The translations under genes were made by a program, and so were the position numbers. This document shows, one piece after another, positions 41,140 through 49,260 of a DNA stretch of 64,000 nt (the stretch's first letter is position 1; every line of letters starts with the position of its first letter). Origin of the DNA: Agreia sp. COWG (GTDB lineage: Bacteria > Actinomycetota > Actinomycetes > Actinomycetales > Microbacteriaceae); NCBI RefSeq assembly GCF_904528075.1, contig NZ_LR882035.1, positions 1,054,001-1,118,000 of the forward strand, written 5' to 3'. The notes under the pieces are model-generated. The model was not told where the DNA came from. It searched no databases and was given only the letters and a program-made list of their open reading frames with translations.

Positions 41140-41907
41140 GTGGGTAGACATTTAGGACAAGACCAGGCGGCGGGGGTCTCTCTTAAACCTCGCGTCAGCG
41201 CAACCGCAGTGATTCCCCGTGACTCCGCTCCCATCCGGGTACTCGAGCCCACCAGGCCGCGGCGGGCGAAGATCGCCTCGCGGCCCGGACGCGTGGTGCT
41301 CCAGGCTCTGGGTGTGCTCGCGGTGGGCGCGTCGGTTCTCGTGAATGTGGTCGACCCGTACTCGGGTGAAACCGCGTCGGCCTATTTCACCGTGGCCCTC
41401 GAGCCCGGTTCGAGCCTGCCCTCGCAGACCGTCAAATCGTCGAGCGAGGCGGCGTCGATCGTGCGCGACGGCTTCACCATCGTGGATCCGCCGAAGCCGA
41501 CCCCCACCCCGACGCCCACGTCGACGGCCAGCACCGAGGTGGCATCAGACGCCAAACCCAAGCAGTCCTCCAGCGGCTACGCGCCGCCCGCCGGCGCGCC
41601 CGACCCGGGCAGCGCGCAGGCCATTGCCCACGACATCCTCGCTCAGCGGGGACTCGGTGAGCCGGAGTACGACTGCCTCGTTGCCCTGTGGAGCAAGGAG
41701 TCCGGCTGGCGATACAACGCCTATAACGCCAGCAGCGGCGCCTACGGCATTCCCCAATCGTTGCCGGGAAGCAAGATGGCGTCGGCAGGTGCCGATTGGG
41801 AGACCAATCCGGCGACCCAGATCACCTGGGGCCTCGGCTACATCACCGGTCGCTACTCGACGCCGTGCGGCGCGTGGGATCACTCGGAGAACAACGGCTG
41901 GTACTGA
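41140..41907 (+). CDS. Membrane-anchored SLT-like/APF-type muralytic protein
   Basis: 255 residues from GTG 41140. Basic N-terminus, one helix (about 52-71, VVLQALGVLAVGASVLVNVV), RDGFTI at 109-114, a Pro/Thr linker (PTPTPTPTS), and a C-terminal lysozyme-like domain: DCLVALWSKESGWRYNAYNA with the catalytic-type Glu, SSGAYGIPQSLPGSKMASAG, and the end WDHSENNGWY. This is the goose-lysozyme/transglycosylase fold of aggregation-promoting-factor proteins. It shares its linker design with the M23 enzyme at 6286. Likely cleaves or binds glycan strands. Confidence 0.8.
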   Translation: MGRHLGQDQAAGVSLKPRVSATAVIPRDSAPIRVLEPTRPRRAKIASRPGRVVLQALGVLAVGASVLVNVVDPYSGETASAYFTVALEPGSSLPSQTVKSSSEAASIVRDGFTIVDPPKPTPTPTPTSTASTEVASDAKPKQSSSGYAPPAGAPDPGSAQAIAHDILAQRGLGEPEYDCLVALWSKESGWRYNAYNASSGAYGIPQSLPGSKMASAGADWETNPATQITWGLGYITGRYSTPCGAWDHSENNGWY

Positions 41908-41998
41908 CCTGTCGGCGGCGTGGCGTGTTTCCACGCTGCGGCGGCGACGTCGAGGACTTCGGGAGACCGGCGCCGAATCGTCAGCCTAGGATTGACGC

Positions 41999-42304
41999 AT
42001 GCCTCGTTCCAATCGCCCTCGCCGGCGAGGGCCGGCAGACGACGATGACGAGGCCGCACTCGACCTGAGTCGCATTCTCACGGGCGGGCGTCGAACGGAG
42101 CACCGCCGATCGGGAACGTGGAATGTGCAATCGGTCTCCGGCAGCCAGGCCGGAAAAGAATACGTGTGTCCCGGATGCTCGTTGACCGTCACCGCGGGAA
42201 CGCCGCACATCGTCGCCTGGCGCGCGGACGGACTCATGGGCGAGGCGAGCGATCTCGCCGCCCGCAGGCACTGGCACAGCCACTGCTGGAAGATTGGACG
42301 TTGA
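41999..42304 (+). CDS. Small conserved zinc-ribbon-like protein
   Basis: 101 residues. Arg/Asp-rich N-terminus (MPRSNRPRRRGPADDDDEAA), ALDLSRILTGGRRTE, then a metal-binding region: KEYVCPGCSLTVTAGTPHIV and a C-terminal ARRHWHSHCWKIG. CxxC plus HxHxxHC could bind one zinc. Homologues are common in Micrococcales next to hydrolase genes and sometimes labelled ATP/GTP-binding without motif support. Its stop overlaps the start of the alpha/beta hydrolase (TTGA), so the two are coupled. Function unknown. Confidence 0.75.
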   Translation: MPRSNRPRRRGPADDDDEAALDLSRILTGGRRTEHRRSGTWNVQSVSGSQAGKEYVCPGCSLTVTAGTPHIVAWRADGLMGEASDLAARRHWHSHCWKIGR

Positions 42305-43026
42305 CCGTGACCACCATCGACATCAGAAGCATGACCGTCCTGCCGGGCATCCGCGAGGACATCGAGCTGCACACGAGCGACGGCCTCACCCTCGTGGGGG
42401 AGCTGGCTCTTCCCGCATCCGGCGACCCCGTCGCCACGCTCGTGACCCTGCACCCGCTGCCCACGGGCGGGGGCTTCATGGACTCCCACATTCTGCGCAA
42501 GGCCGCAAACCGCCTTCCGGCCCTGGCAGATCTGGCTGTCTTGCGCTTCAACACGCGGGGAACGACATCGCCGCGCGGCACCAGCGGGGGCACGTACGAC
42601 CATGGCGTCGGCGAGCGGGCCGATGTGGCCGCGGCGATGGACTTCGTGGCACGACGCGCTCTTCCGCATCCGTGGCTCGTCGGCTGGTCGTTCGGCACGG
42701 AGTTGGCCCTGAAGTACGGGCTGGAGCACACGATCGACGGCGTCATCCTGCTGTCGCCGCCGCTGCATCGCACCTCGGAGGAGGAGCTCGCGGCTTGGAA
42801 CGGCGTCGACGTTCCCGTCGTGGCGCTCATTCCCGAGCTCGATGATTACCTGAGGCCAGACGAGGCGCGCACCCGCTTCGCCGGCATGAACGGAATCGAG
42901 CTCGTGCCGGTCGAAGGCGGCAAGCACCTGTGGGTGGGGGAGTCGCAGACGACGAGGGTGCTCACCGAGATCGTGGCGAGAGTGAACCCCGCCGTTCTGC
43001 CTCTGCCCGACACCTACGAGCTCTAG
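42301..43026 (+). CDS. Alpha/beta hydrolase
   Basis: 241 residues from TTG 42301 (GGAAG 8 nt upstream, TTGA overlap with the previous gene); GTG 42307 is an alternative. Seen: GLTLVGELALPASGDPVATL, HPLPTGGGFMDSHILRKAAN, FNTRGT, and a nucleophile-elbow-like VGWSFGTELALKYGLE with Ser in GWSFG. A late Asp (PELDDYLRPDEA) and His (GGKHLWVGE) complete a plausible triad. Belongs to the CocE/dienelactone-like group of unknown substrate. The frame upstream of 42301 is shadow of the zinc-ribbon gene. Confidence 0.8.
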   Translation: MTVTTIDIRSMTVLPGIREDIELHTSDGLTLVGELALPASGDPVATLVTLHPLPTGGGFMDSHILRKAANRLPALADLAVLRFNTRGTTSPRGTSGGTYDHGVGERADVAAAMDFVARRALPHPWLVGWSFGTELALKYGLEHTIDGVILLSPPLHRTSEEELAAWNGVDVPVVALIPELDDYLRPDEARTRFAGMNGIELVPVEGGKHLWVGESQTTRVLTEIVARVNPAVLPLPDTYEL

Positions 43027-43039
43027 AGCACGGCCCTTC

Positions 43040-44092
43040 TCATCGCTCGTTCTGAATCGGAATGACGACCTGCTTCACGATGAGCAGCAGGGAGGCGGCC
43101 ACGGGGATGGCGATCAGGGCACCGAGAATGCCGAGGAGGGTGCCCCCGGCCAGCGCGGCGATCACCACGACGGCGCCGGGAACCGCCACGGCCCTGTTCA
43201 TGATCTTCGGGCTCAGCAGATACGCCTCGACCTGCATGTAGATGAGGTAGTAGATGGCGGCGGCCACGAAGGTGGGCAGCGAACCGAGGCCCGGAATCAG
43301 GCAGACGAGCGCGATGATGATCGACCCGGACAGCGTTCCGACGAGCGGGATGAGCGAGAGCATGCCCGCAAGGAACGCCAGCACGGCCGGGAACGGTGCC
43401 TGGATGATCGACAGGAAGATGTAGCTCAGCAGAAAGTTGATGGCCCCGAGTGACAGCTGCCCCACGACGTAGCGGCCCACGGCGTCGGTCACCTGCTCGC
43501 TCAGGTCGGCGAAGCGCTCGCGACGCGACGCGGGGACCACTCGGTAGAGCGCGCGCTTCATGGAGTTCAGCGAGGCCGTGAAGTAGAGGGTGAGGATCAA
43601 CACGATGATCGTGGCGAAGACGCCGTTCGCGATGCTCGTGCCCACGGCCAGCGCGCCGCTGGCGATGATCGAGTAGTTACCGGCGTCGGTGAGGTATTTC
43701 GTGACCTGGTCGATGACGGCCTGCACGTCGAAGCCGCCCATCTGCTTCGAGAGATCCTGCACCCACGTTCCCTGCTGCGCCCGCTCGAAGAGCACCGGCA
43801 GCACGTCGAAGAGCTGCCCGAGCTGGTCGACGATGATGGGCACTACGGCGAAGACGAGTCCGGTGACGATGGCGGCCACCGCGGTGAAGACCACGATGAT
43901 GGCCAGCCAGCGCGGCATCTTTCGCTTTTCGAACCACGACGTCACCGGATCGAGTCCGAGCGCGATGAAGATGGCCGCACCGATGTAGGTGATCACCGTG
44001 GACAGCGACGCCAGAGACGTGAGGATTAAGATGCCGGTGCCCACACCCAGCGTGCCGACGAGCCCCAAGGTGTACGCATTGCGGATCTTCAC
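43040..44092 (-). CDS. AI-2E family transporter (putative exporter)
   Basis: 350 residues from GTG 44092, with about eight hydrophobic segments in two clusters, the layout of the AI-2E/PerM family: RNAYTLGLVGTLGVGTGILI, DPVTSWFEKRKMPRWLAIIV, then SLGAINFLLSYIFLSIIQAP, FPAVLAFLAGMLSLIPLVGT and LIPVAASLLL. Members export autoinducer-2 or act as sodium/proton antiporters; sequence does not decide which. Convergent with the hydrolase (13 bp gap). Confidence 0.88.
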   Translation of the reverse strand: MKIRNAYTLGLVGTLGVGTGILILTSLASLSTVITYIGAAIFIALGLDPVTSWFEKRKMPRWLAIIVVFTAVAAIVTGLVFAVVPIIVDQLGQLFDVLPVLFERAQQGTWVQDLSKQMGGFDVQAVIDQVTKYLTDAGNYSIIASGALAVGTSIANGVFATIIVLILTLYFTASLNSMKRALYRVVPASRRERFADLSEQVTDAVGRYVVGQLSLGAINFLLSYIFLSIIQAPFPAVLAFLAGMLSLIPLVGTLSGSIIIALVCLIPGLGSLPTFVAAAIYYLIYMQVEAYLLSPKIMNRAVAVPGAVVVIAALAGGTLLGILGALIAIPVAASLLLIVKQVVIPIQNER

Positions 44093-44257
44093 GTTCTTCG
44101 CCTGCCCTGCGCTCGGTCGACATGTGTACTGGCCGTGTCGAATTCTATCGAGTCGGCGGGCGGCTGGGATGCCGGGCTGCCGCGCCGCTCGGCTGTCTCA
44201 GCCGCGCCACAGCGAGTCTCGAGCCGGCACTCATGGATCGGCCCCACCCTGTAGCTC

Positions 44258-46306
44258 GTGCATTCTTCTGAGACCCAGGCGCCGCTGCGATGGTGGCGTG
44301 AGCCGGTGCGGTTCCGCATCGCGCTCGCCGTCATCCTGCTCGCAGCCGCAACACTGATGGTGTGGAACCTGGCGAAGGGCGGCGACGCCTCGTTCTACGA
44401 GGCGTCGGCGCGGTCGATGTCCGAGTCGTGGCACGCCATGCTGTTCGGTGCGTTCGATCCCGCCGGCACGGTGACCCTCGACAAGCTCAGCGGCTTCGCG
44501 GTGCCGCAGGCACTGAGCATCCGGCTGTTCGGCATGTCGACGTCGGCGCTCGCCCTGCCCCAGGTGATCGAGGGGCTGGTCACGGTGTGGTGCTGTTCCG
44601 TGATCGGACTGAGGTGGGCGGGCCCTGGCGCGGGGCTCGTCGCCGCTGCGGCCGCCGCGAGCATGCCCATCTTCGTCTCGATGTTCGCGCATCCGATGGA
44701 GGACGCTCTGGTGACGATGGCGCTCACCGTGGCGCTGCTTTTCTTTCAGCGCGCCCTGCTCACCGCGCGGTTGTGGCCGCTGCTCATGGCCGCGCTCTTC
44801 GTCGGAGTGGGGTTCCAGGCCAAGATGATGCAGGCGTGGTTCATCCTGCCCGCGTTCTTCGTCGGCACGCTGGTATGGACGCAGGGCGGCTGGATGCGTC
44901 GACTCGGGCGGTCCGCCCTGGTGTCGGCGACCGCGCTGGCCGCGTCACTCGTCTGGGTGCTCGGCCTGCAGCTGACGCCGGCGGCGGATCGTCCCTACGT
45001 CGACGGCTCGACGACAAACAACGCCTTCGCCATGGTCTTCGGTTACAACGGCGTCAATCGGCTGCTGCCGCACGCCGTGCCGGGGGCGGTGGGCGGATCG
45101 AGCGGTCACGGGGCGGCAGCCCCGGTGCTGTTCGCGGCCCCCTCGGACCCTTCGACCGCGGGAGCCTCGCTGACGAAGCTGATCGACCCGTTGTATGTCA
45201 CCCAGGTGGGCTGGCTGTATCCCATCGTGGCGGCGGCGATCGTGTTCGGATTCGTCCACTGGTGGCCGCGTCGACGGAACACCTCGAGGTCGTCGTTCGC
45301 GATGCTCGGCGTCGTCACCGTCTGGCTGGTGACCGCCACGGCCGTTCTCTCGGTGGCCCACACCCCGCACACCGCCTACATCGCCGCGATCGGCACCCAG
45401 CTCGCGCTACTCGCCGCCGTCGGCTGGCGTCGTGCGGTCGCCCTGCTGCGCTCGCCGCGGCGTCGCACACGCCTGGTCGTCGTCGCCGTGCTGGTGGCGC
45501 AGGGCGGTTGGTCGGGCTTTCTGGCCTACGAGGGCGAGCTGCCGACAGTTCTCGCCTGGCCCATGATGCTTCTGTGCGCGGCGGGCTGCGTCGTTCTCGC
45601 GGTGACCGGATGGCGGGGCGTTCCTGCGCCCTCCTCGTCTGCTGCGCCGCGTCGCCTCCGCGCGCTGGCCGCCGCGATGCCCCTCGTGGTAGCCGCGCTC
45701 ATCCTGGCCGGTCCCGCGGCGTTCTCGGCGCAGGTGATCGACCCGGCCAGGAACGGCAGCGGGGGAGACGCCTACGTCGGGATCAAGCCGAGCCAGGCTG
45801 CCGCGGACTCCGCATCGTTCCGGCCGGCCGCGCCGCAGCTCTGGGGCGGCTCGTCGACCCTCTCCCCGCAGGTCGGCGACCTCGTGCGGGCAGCGAAGAA
45901 CGCGGGCGGTGGTGTCGACGGAGGGCCGGATTTTGTCACCGACTCCTGGGCCCTGTCTTCGCAAGTCATCGATGCGACGGGCGACAGCGTGCTCACCGAC
46001 GGGGGCTACTCCGGAACCGTCCCCGTGTTCACCTCACAGCAGCTCGAGCGGATGATCGCGTCCGGCAGCGATCACCTCTTCGCCGTGAAGCAGAATGCCT
46101 CGCCCGCGGATCCGGTGGAGCAGGCGGTGACACGGGCACAGTGCACCGAGCTCGGCACCTTCACCACGGGCGACACCGCCGGAAAGCCGAAGACAGAACC
46201 GGATGCGGGCGCGTCGGGCGGCGACAAGCCCTCCGCCGACCGGCCGGCGGTCGGGCGGTCGGGCGGGCAGGCATCCGGTGTCGTCGTGCTCTACCGATGC
46301 GAGTGA
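44258..46306 (+). CDS. GT39-type membrane glycosyltransferase (ArnT/YkcB-like)
   Basis: 682 residues from GTG 44258. Polyprenyl-phosphate-sugar-dependent transferase with an N-terminal helix FRIALAVILLAAATLMVWNL, the first extracellular loop GGDASFYEASARSMSESWHA ... FDPAGTVTLDKLSGFAVPQA (acidic residues there act in this family), and about eleven to thirteen helices. The extracytoplasmic C-terminal domain of about 170 residues has KPSQAAADSASFRPAAPQLW and ends in a Gly/Ser/Asp-rich region. Such proteins decorate cell-wall or surface polymers. A second very long open frame at 44362-46341 is a GC-rich shadow. Confidence 0.85.
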   Translation: MHSSETQAPLRWWREPVRFRIALAVILLAAATLMVWNLAKGGDASFYEASARSMSESWHAMLFGAFDPAGTVTLDKLSGFAVPQALSIRLFGMSTSALALPQVIEGLVTVWCCSVIGLRWAGPGAGLVAAAAAASMPIFVSMFAHPMEDALVTMALTVALLFFQRALLTARLWPLLMAALFVGVGFQAKMMQAWFILPAFFVGTLVWTQGGWMRRLGRSALVSATALAASLVWVLGLQLTPAADRPYVDGSTTNNAFAMVFGYNGVNRLLPHAVPGAVGGSSGHGAAAPVLFAAPSDPSTAGASLTKLIDPLYVTQVGWLYPIVAAAIVFGFVHWWPRRRNTSRSSFAMLGVVTVWLVTATAVLSVAHTPHTAYIAAIGTQLALLAAVGWRRAVALLRSPRRRTRLVVVAVLVAQGGWSGFLAYEGELPTVLAWPMMLLCAAGCVVLAVTGWRGVPAPSSSAAPRRLRALAAAMPLVVAALILAGPAAFSAQVIDPARNGSGGDAYVGIKPSQAAADSASFRPAAPQLWGGSSTLSPQVGDLVRAAKNAGGGVDGGPDFVTDSWALSSQVIDATGDSVLTDGGYSGTVPVFTSQQLERMIASGSDHLFAVKQNASPADPVEQAVTRAQCTELGTFTTGDTAGKPKTEPDAGASGGDKPSADRPAVGRSGGQASGVVVLYRCE

Positions 46307-46395
46307 CCAGCGCCGCCGAGCGCCCACTGGGCGTAGCCTGAGTGCGCCACTCCGCTTCATCGGCTATCTTTTAATGTCTTTGTCTGGAGTATTCT

Positions 46396-48228
46396 TTGCG
46401 CTTTGTATTCGCGATCATCGCCTTCGTCGTGGCGACTGCCCTCATCGGCGTCGGTGTCGCCCAGCGAACGTTCCTGCTGCCTCCGGGGAGTGTGAGCGCG
46501 GCGGCCGAGACGTCGAGCGATCAGCAGTACGTGCTTCTCGACTCCGCCGCCCTTCGAGCGCACCCCGGCTCCCAGACGGTGTCACTCTCGGGAGACTCCA
46601 CGGTGTTCGTGGCCTACGGCCGCGAGGCCGACGTCGCCGCCTGGCTCGACGGGTCGAGCTACGCCCAGCTGGCCGTCGACGACGAGTCGGGCAAGCTCAC
46701 AGAGGCCATCGTGCCCGCAGACAAGGCCGGGGCCGAGAACGTGGCGAGCGGGTCGGCGAATCCCGCCGGCAGCGATCTGTGGCTCGAAGAGTACACGGGC
46801 GACAAGTCGCTGACGCGCACTATCAACGTTCCCGAGGGGTACTCCGCGATCATCGCCTCCGACGGCACCAAACCGGCACCGGCCGGCATCACGGTGTCCT
46901 GGCCGATCGATAATTCCACGCCCTGGGCTGTTCCACTGCTCCTCACCGGTTCCTTCGTTCTGCTTGTCGGACTCGCCCTTCTGCTCTGGGGCCTGTGGCA
47001 CATGCGCAGGCAGCAGGGACCGCGGCGCAAGCCTCCGGCGGGCACTCCTCGCCGTCGGTTCTCCGCCGCCCGCACGAACGCCATCGAGTCGGGCATGTCG
47101 AAAAGACGCAAGGCGATCACGCGCTCCCTCACCGCCGTCGTGCCGGTTCTGCTTGTCGGCTCGCTCGGGCTCGGCATGCCGATGACGGCACACGCCAGCA
47201 CGGTGACTCCGACGCCCACCCCGGCGTCGACCACCGACTCCACCGGCACGCCGACCCCCACGGCCACCCCGGCCGGATCGGATAGCCCGACGCCGACGCC
47301 GACCGCCACGGGTGCGGCTCCAGACGCGGTGCTGCCCGCGGTGACTCAAGACCAGGTCAAGACGATCGTCGGCCGCGTCATCGCCGTCGAGAGTGCGGCC
47401 AACGCCGCCTTCGACGGCTCGGGCCTTCCTGCGCGCTTCGACGGTCCCGCGCTGCAGCTGCGCACGGCTGCGTACGCCATCCATGCAGGAAAGGCCGACT
47501 ACGCCCTGCCCGCGGCCGTTCCGACGGGCAACATCTCCGTCGTGCTCCCGCAGGCGACGACGGTGTGGCCGAAGAGCGTCTTCGCCGTGATCGAGAACGA
47601 AGACAAGACGGTTGCGCCGCTCGCCGTCACCATGGTTCAAGACTCGGCGCGTGCCAATTACAAGGTGCGATACGCCATCTCGCTCGAGCCCGACACCACC
47701 CTTCCTCCCGTGGCCGCGGCCACGGTGGGTACCTCTCGCCTGGCACCCGACACGAAGCTGCTGTCGATGACGCCATCGGCGCTCGCGACCGCCTACGCCG
47801 ACATCCTGCTCAACGGTTCGTCGAGCTCCTCGTACAACCTCATCGACACGTCGTCCGATACCCTGCTTCCTCTCGTCGGAGCCGACTACAAGGCGGCGCA
47901 GAAGACCGGGCTCGCCGACAAGGCCACCGTGGACTTCGCCGAGGTGCCCGGGGCGACCAACTCGATCGCCCTGTCGACGAACGACTCGGGCGCGCTCGTG
48001 TCGCTCACCCTCAGCGAGGCCGTCACCGTCAAGGCCATCCAGGCCGGTGCCACGGTCAAGACCGAGGGTGCTGTGCAGGCGCTCTCGGGGGTCGCCGAGA
48101 CCGACAAGGGCATGCAGTCCACCTACGACTACCAGTTGCTGTTCTACATCCCGTCTGCTGGTGAGACCGGTAAGCCCACGCTGCTCGGTTTCAGCCAGGG
48201 ACTCGTCCAAGCCAAGGAGCTACCGTGA
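46396..48228 (+). CDS. Large multidomain membrane/secreted protein of unknown function
   Basis: 610 residues from TTG 46396 (GGAG 6 nt upstream). Residues 1-22 are a signal/anchor, 30-175 an extracellular region with EEYTGDKSLTRTINVPEGYS, and 179-203 a helix (VPLLLTGSFVLLVGLALLLW). A basic stretch of about 30 residues follows. From Met234 a second, complete signal-like sequence appears (MSKRRKAITRSLTAVVPVLL ... TAHAS), then a PTPTPTP linker and a domain of about 320 residues (AVLPAVTQDQVKTIVGRVIA ... YDYQLLFYIPSAGETGKPTL). It looks like a fusion of two envelope proteins. No motif recognised. Coupled to the next gene by a GTGA overlap. Confidence 0.75.
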   Translation: MRFVFAIIAFVVATALIGVGVAQRTFLLPPGSVSAAAETSSDQQYVLLDSAALRAHPGSQTVSLSGDSTVFVAYGREADVAAWLDGSSYAQLAVDDESGKLTEAIVPADKAGAENVASGSANPAGSDLWLEEYTGDKSLTRTINVPEGYSAIIASDGTKPAPAGITVSWPIDNSTPWAVPLLLTGSFVLLVGLALLLWGLWHMRRQQGPRRKPPAGTPRRRFSAARTNAIESGMSKRRKAITRSLTAVVPVLLVGSLGLGMPMTAHASTVTPTPTPASTTDSTGTPTPTATPAGSDSPTPTPTATGAAPDAVLPAVTQDQVKTIVGRVIAVESAANAAFDGSGLPARFDGPALQLRTAAYAIHAGKADYALPAAVPTGNISVVLPQATTVWPKSVFAVIENEDKTVAPLAVTMVQDSARANYKVRYAISLEPDTTLPPVAAATVGTSRLAPDTKLLSMTPSALATAYADILLNGSSSSSYNLIDTSSDTLLPLVGADYKAAQKTGLADKATVDFAEVPGATNSIALSTNDSGALVSLTLSEAVTVKAIQAGATVKTEGAVQALSGVAETDKGMQSTYDYQLLFYIPSAGETGKPTLLGFSQGLVQAKELP

Positions 48229-49202
48229 GTTCAGTTCCCCCGTCCGCAGCCAGCCTTCGCGGCGCTGTCGACCTCTCCTCGCTCGTGAACCGGCCGACGC
48301 CGGGCACCGCCGCCGCGGGACAGGGCCAGCCCGCGGCATCCGGCCAGCCGTCGACGCCAGGGGCAGCCGTGCCCGTGCCGTCGCTCGTGATCGCTGGCAC
48401 CGACGCAGACTTCAGCACTTTCATCGAGCTGTCCAACCTCGTTCCGGTGGTGGTCGCGGTGGGTGCCTCGTACAACGAGCCGAGCACCCAGCTCGACACG
48501 ATCCTGCGCGGCCTCGTGGCCGAGTACGCGGGTCGTTTTGTGCTCGTGACAGTCGAGGCCGATGCGAACCCGCAGCTCTCGCAGGCGTTCCAGGCGCAGA
48601 CGCTGCCGACCGTCGCCGCCGTTGTGGGCGGCCGCCCCATCGGACTCTTCGCGGGAGTGCACCCCGTCGAGCAGGTGCGTGACGTGATCGAGCAGGTTCT
48701 CGAGCTGGCGACGCAGCAGGGGGTCACGGGCGTCGCGCAGGCCGACGGCTCAACCTCGGCAGAAGCTGCCGAGCCCGTGGAGGCGCCGCTGCCTCCGCAT
48801 CACGCGGAGGCCTACGAGGCCATCGCCAGGGGCGACTACGCGGAGGCCATTCGTGAGTACGAGACGGCCATCAAGCAAGATCCGCGCGACAGCCTGGCCG
48901 TGGCGGGTTTGGCGCAGGTCAGCCTTCTCGCGCGTCTGCAGGGCAAGACGCAGGCCGACATCCGTAACGCGGCCGCTGCCGCCCCCGGAGACCTGGATGC
49001 GCAGCTTCTCGTGGCCGATCTCGATCTCTCAGGCGGGCACATCGACGACGCGTTCGACCGGCTGCTCGCGCTTTTCCCGACGGTCGATCAGCCGGGCAAG
49101 AACGCCATCCGAGCGCGCCTCATCGAGCTGTTCGAGGTCGTCGGCATAGACGATCCGCGCGTCGTCAAGGCGCGAGCCCGCCTCACCGGCCTGCTCTACT
49201 AG
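48225..49202 (+). CDS. Thioredoxin-fold/TPR co-chaperone, YbbN (CnoX)-like
   Basis: 325 residues from GTG 48225, overlapping the previous stop. The N-terminal ~60 residues are Ala/Pro-rich; the thioredoxin-like domain (about 65-165: FIELSNLVPVVVAVGASYNE, TVEADANPQLSQAFQAQTLP) lacks the CxxC pair. The C-terminal half has tetratricopeptide-like helices: AYEAIARGDYAEAIREYETA, DSLAVAGLAQVSLLARLQGK and ATFPTV-like ends. This matches actinobacterial YbbN proteins, chaperedoxin relatives that protect folding clients. The loss of redox cysteines argues for a holdase role. Confidence 0.87.
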   Translation: MSSVPPSAASLRGAVDLSSLVNRPTPGTAAAGQGQPAASGQPSTPGAAVPVPSLVIAGTDADFSTFIELSNLVPVVVAVGASYNEPSTQLDTILRGLVAEYAGRFVLVTVEADANPQLSQAFQAQTLPTVAAVVGGRPIGLFAGVHPVEQVRDVIEQVLELATQQGVTGVAQADGSTSAEAAEPVEAPLPPHHAEAYEAIARGDYAEAIREYETAIKQDPRDSLAVAGLAQVSLLARLQGKTQADIRNAAAAAPGDLDAQLLVADLDLSGGHIDDAFDRLLALFPTVDQPGKNAIRARLIELFEVVGIDDPRVVKARARLTGLLY

Positions 49203-49211
49203 GGCATCCAG

Positions 49212-49260
49212 AAACGGCACGCCCCGGGCAACGAACTTCGTTGCCCGGGGCGTGCCGTTT
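49212..49260. terminator. Perfect 24-bp bidirectional terminator hairpin
   Basis: The arms 49212-49235 (AAACGGCACGCCCCGG...) and 49237-49260 (...CCGGGGCGTGCCGTTT) are exact complements with one base between them. An A-run on one side and a T-run on the other serve both converging genes (YbbN-like and glgB). The strongest terminator in the window. Confidence 0.92.

Noticed and set aside
44362..46341. 659-codon open frame overlapping the GT39 gene
   Set aside because: Its translation is Arg/Gly/Ala-rich with no family motif. The frame at 44258-46306 shows helices, a GT39 loop and normal codon bias, so the overlapping frame is a GC-driven shadow.
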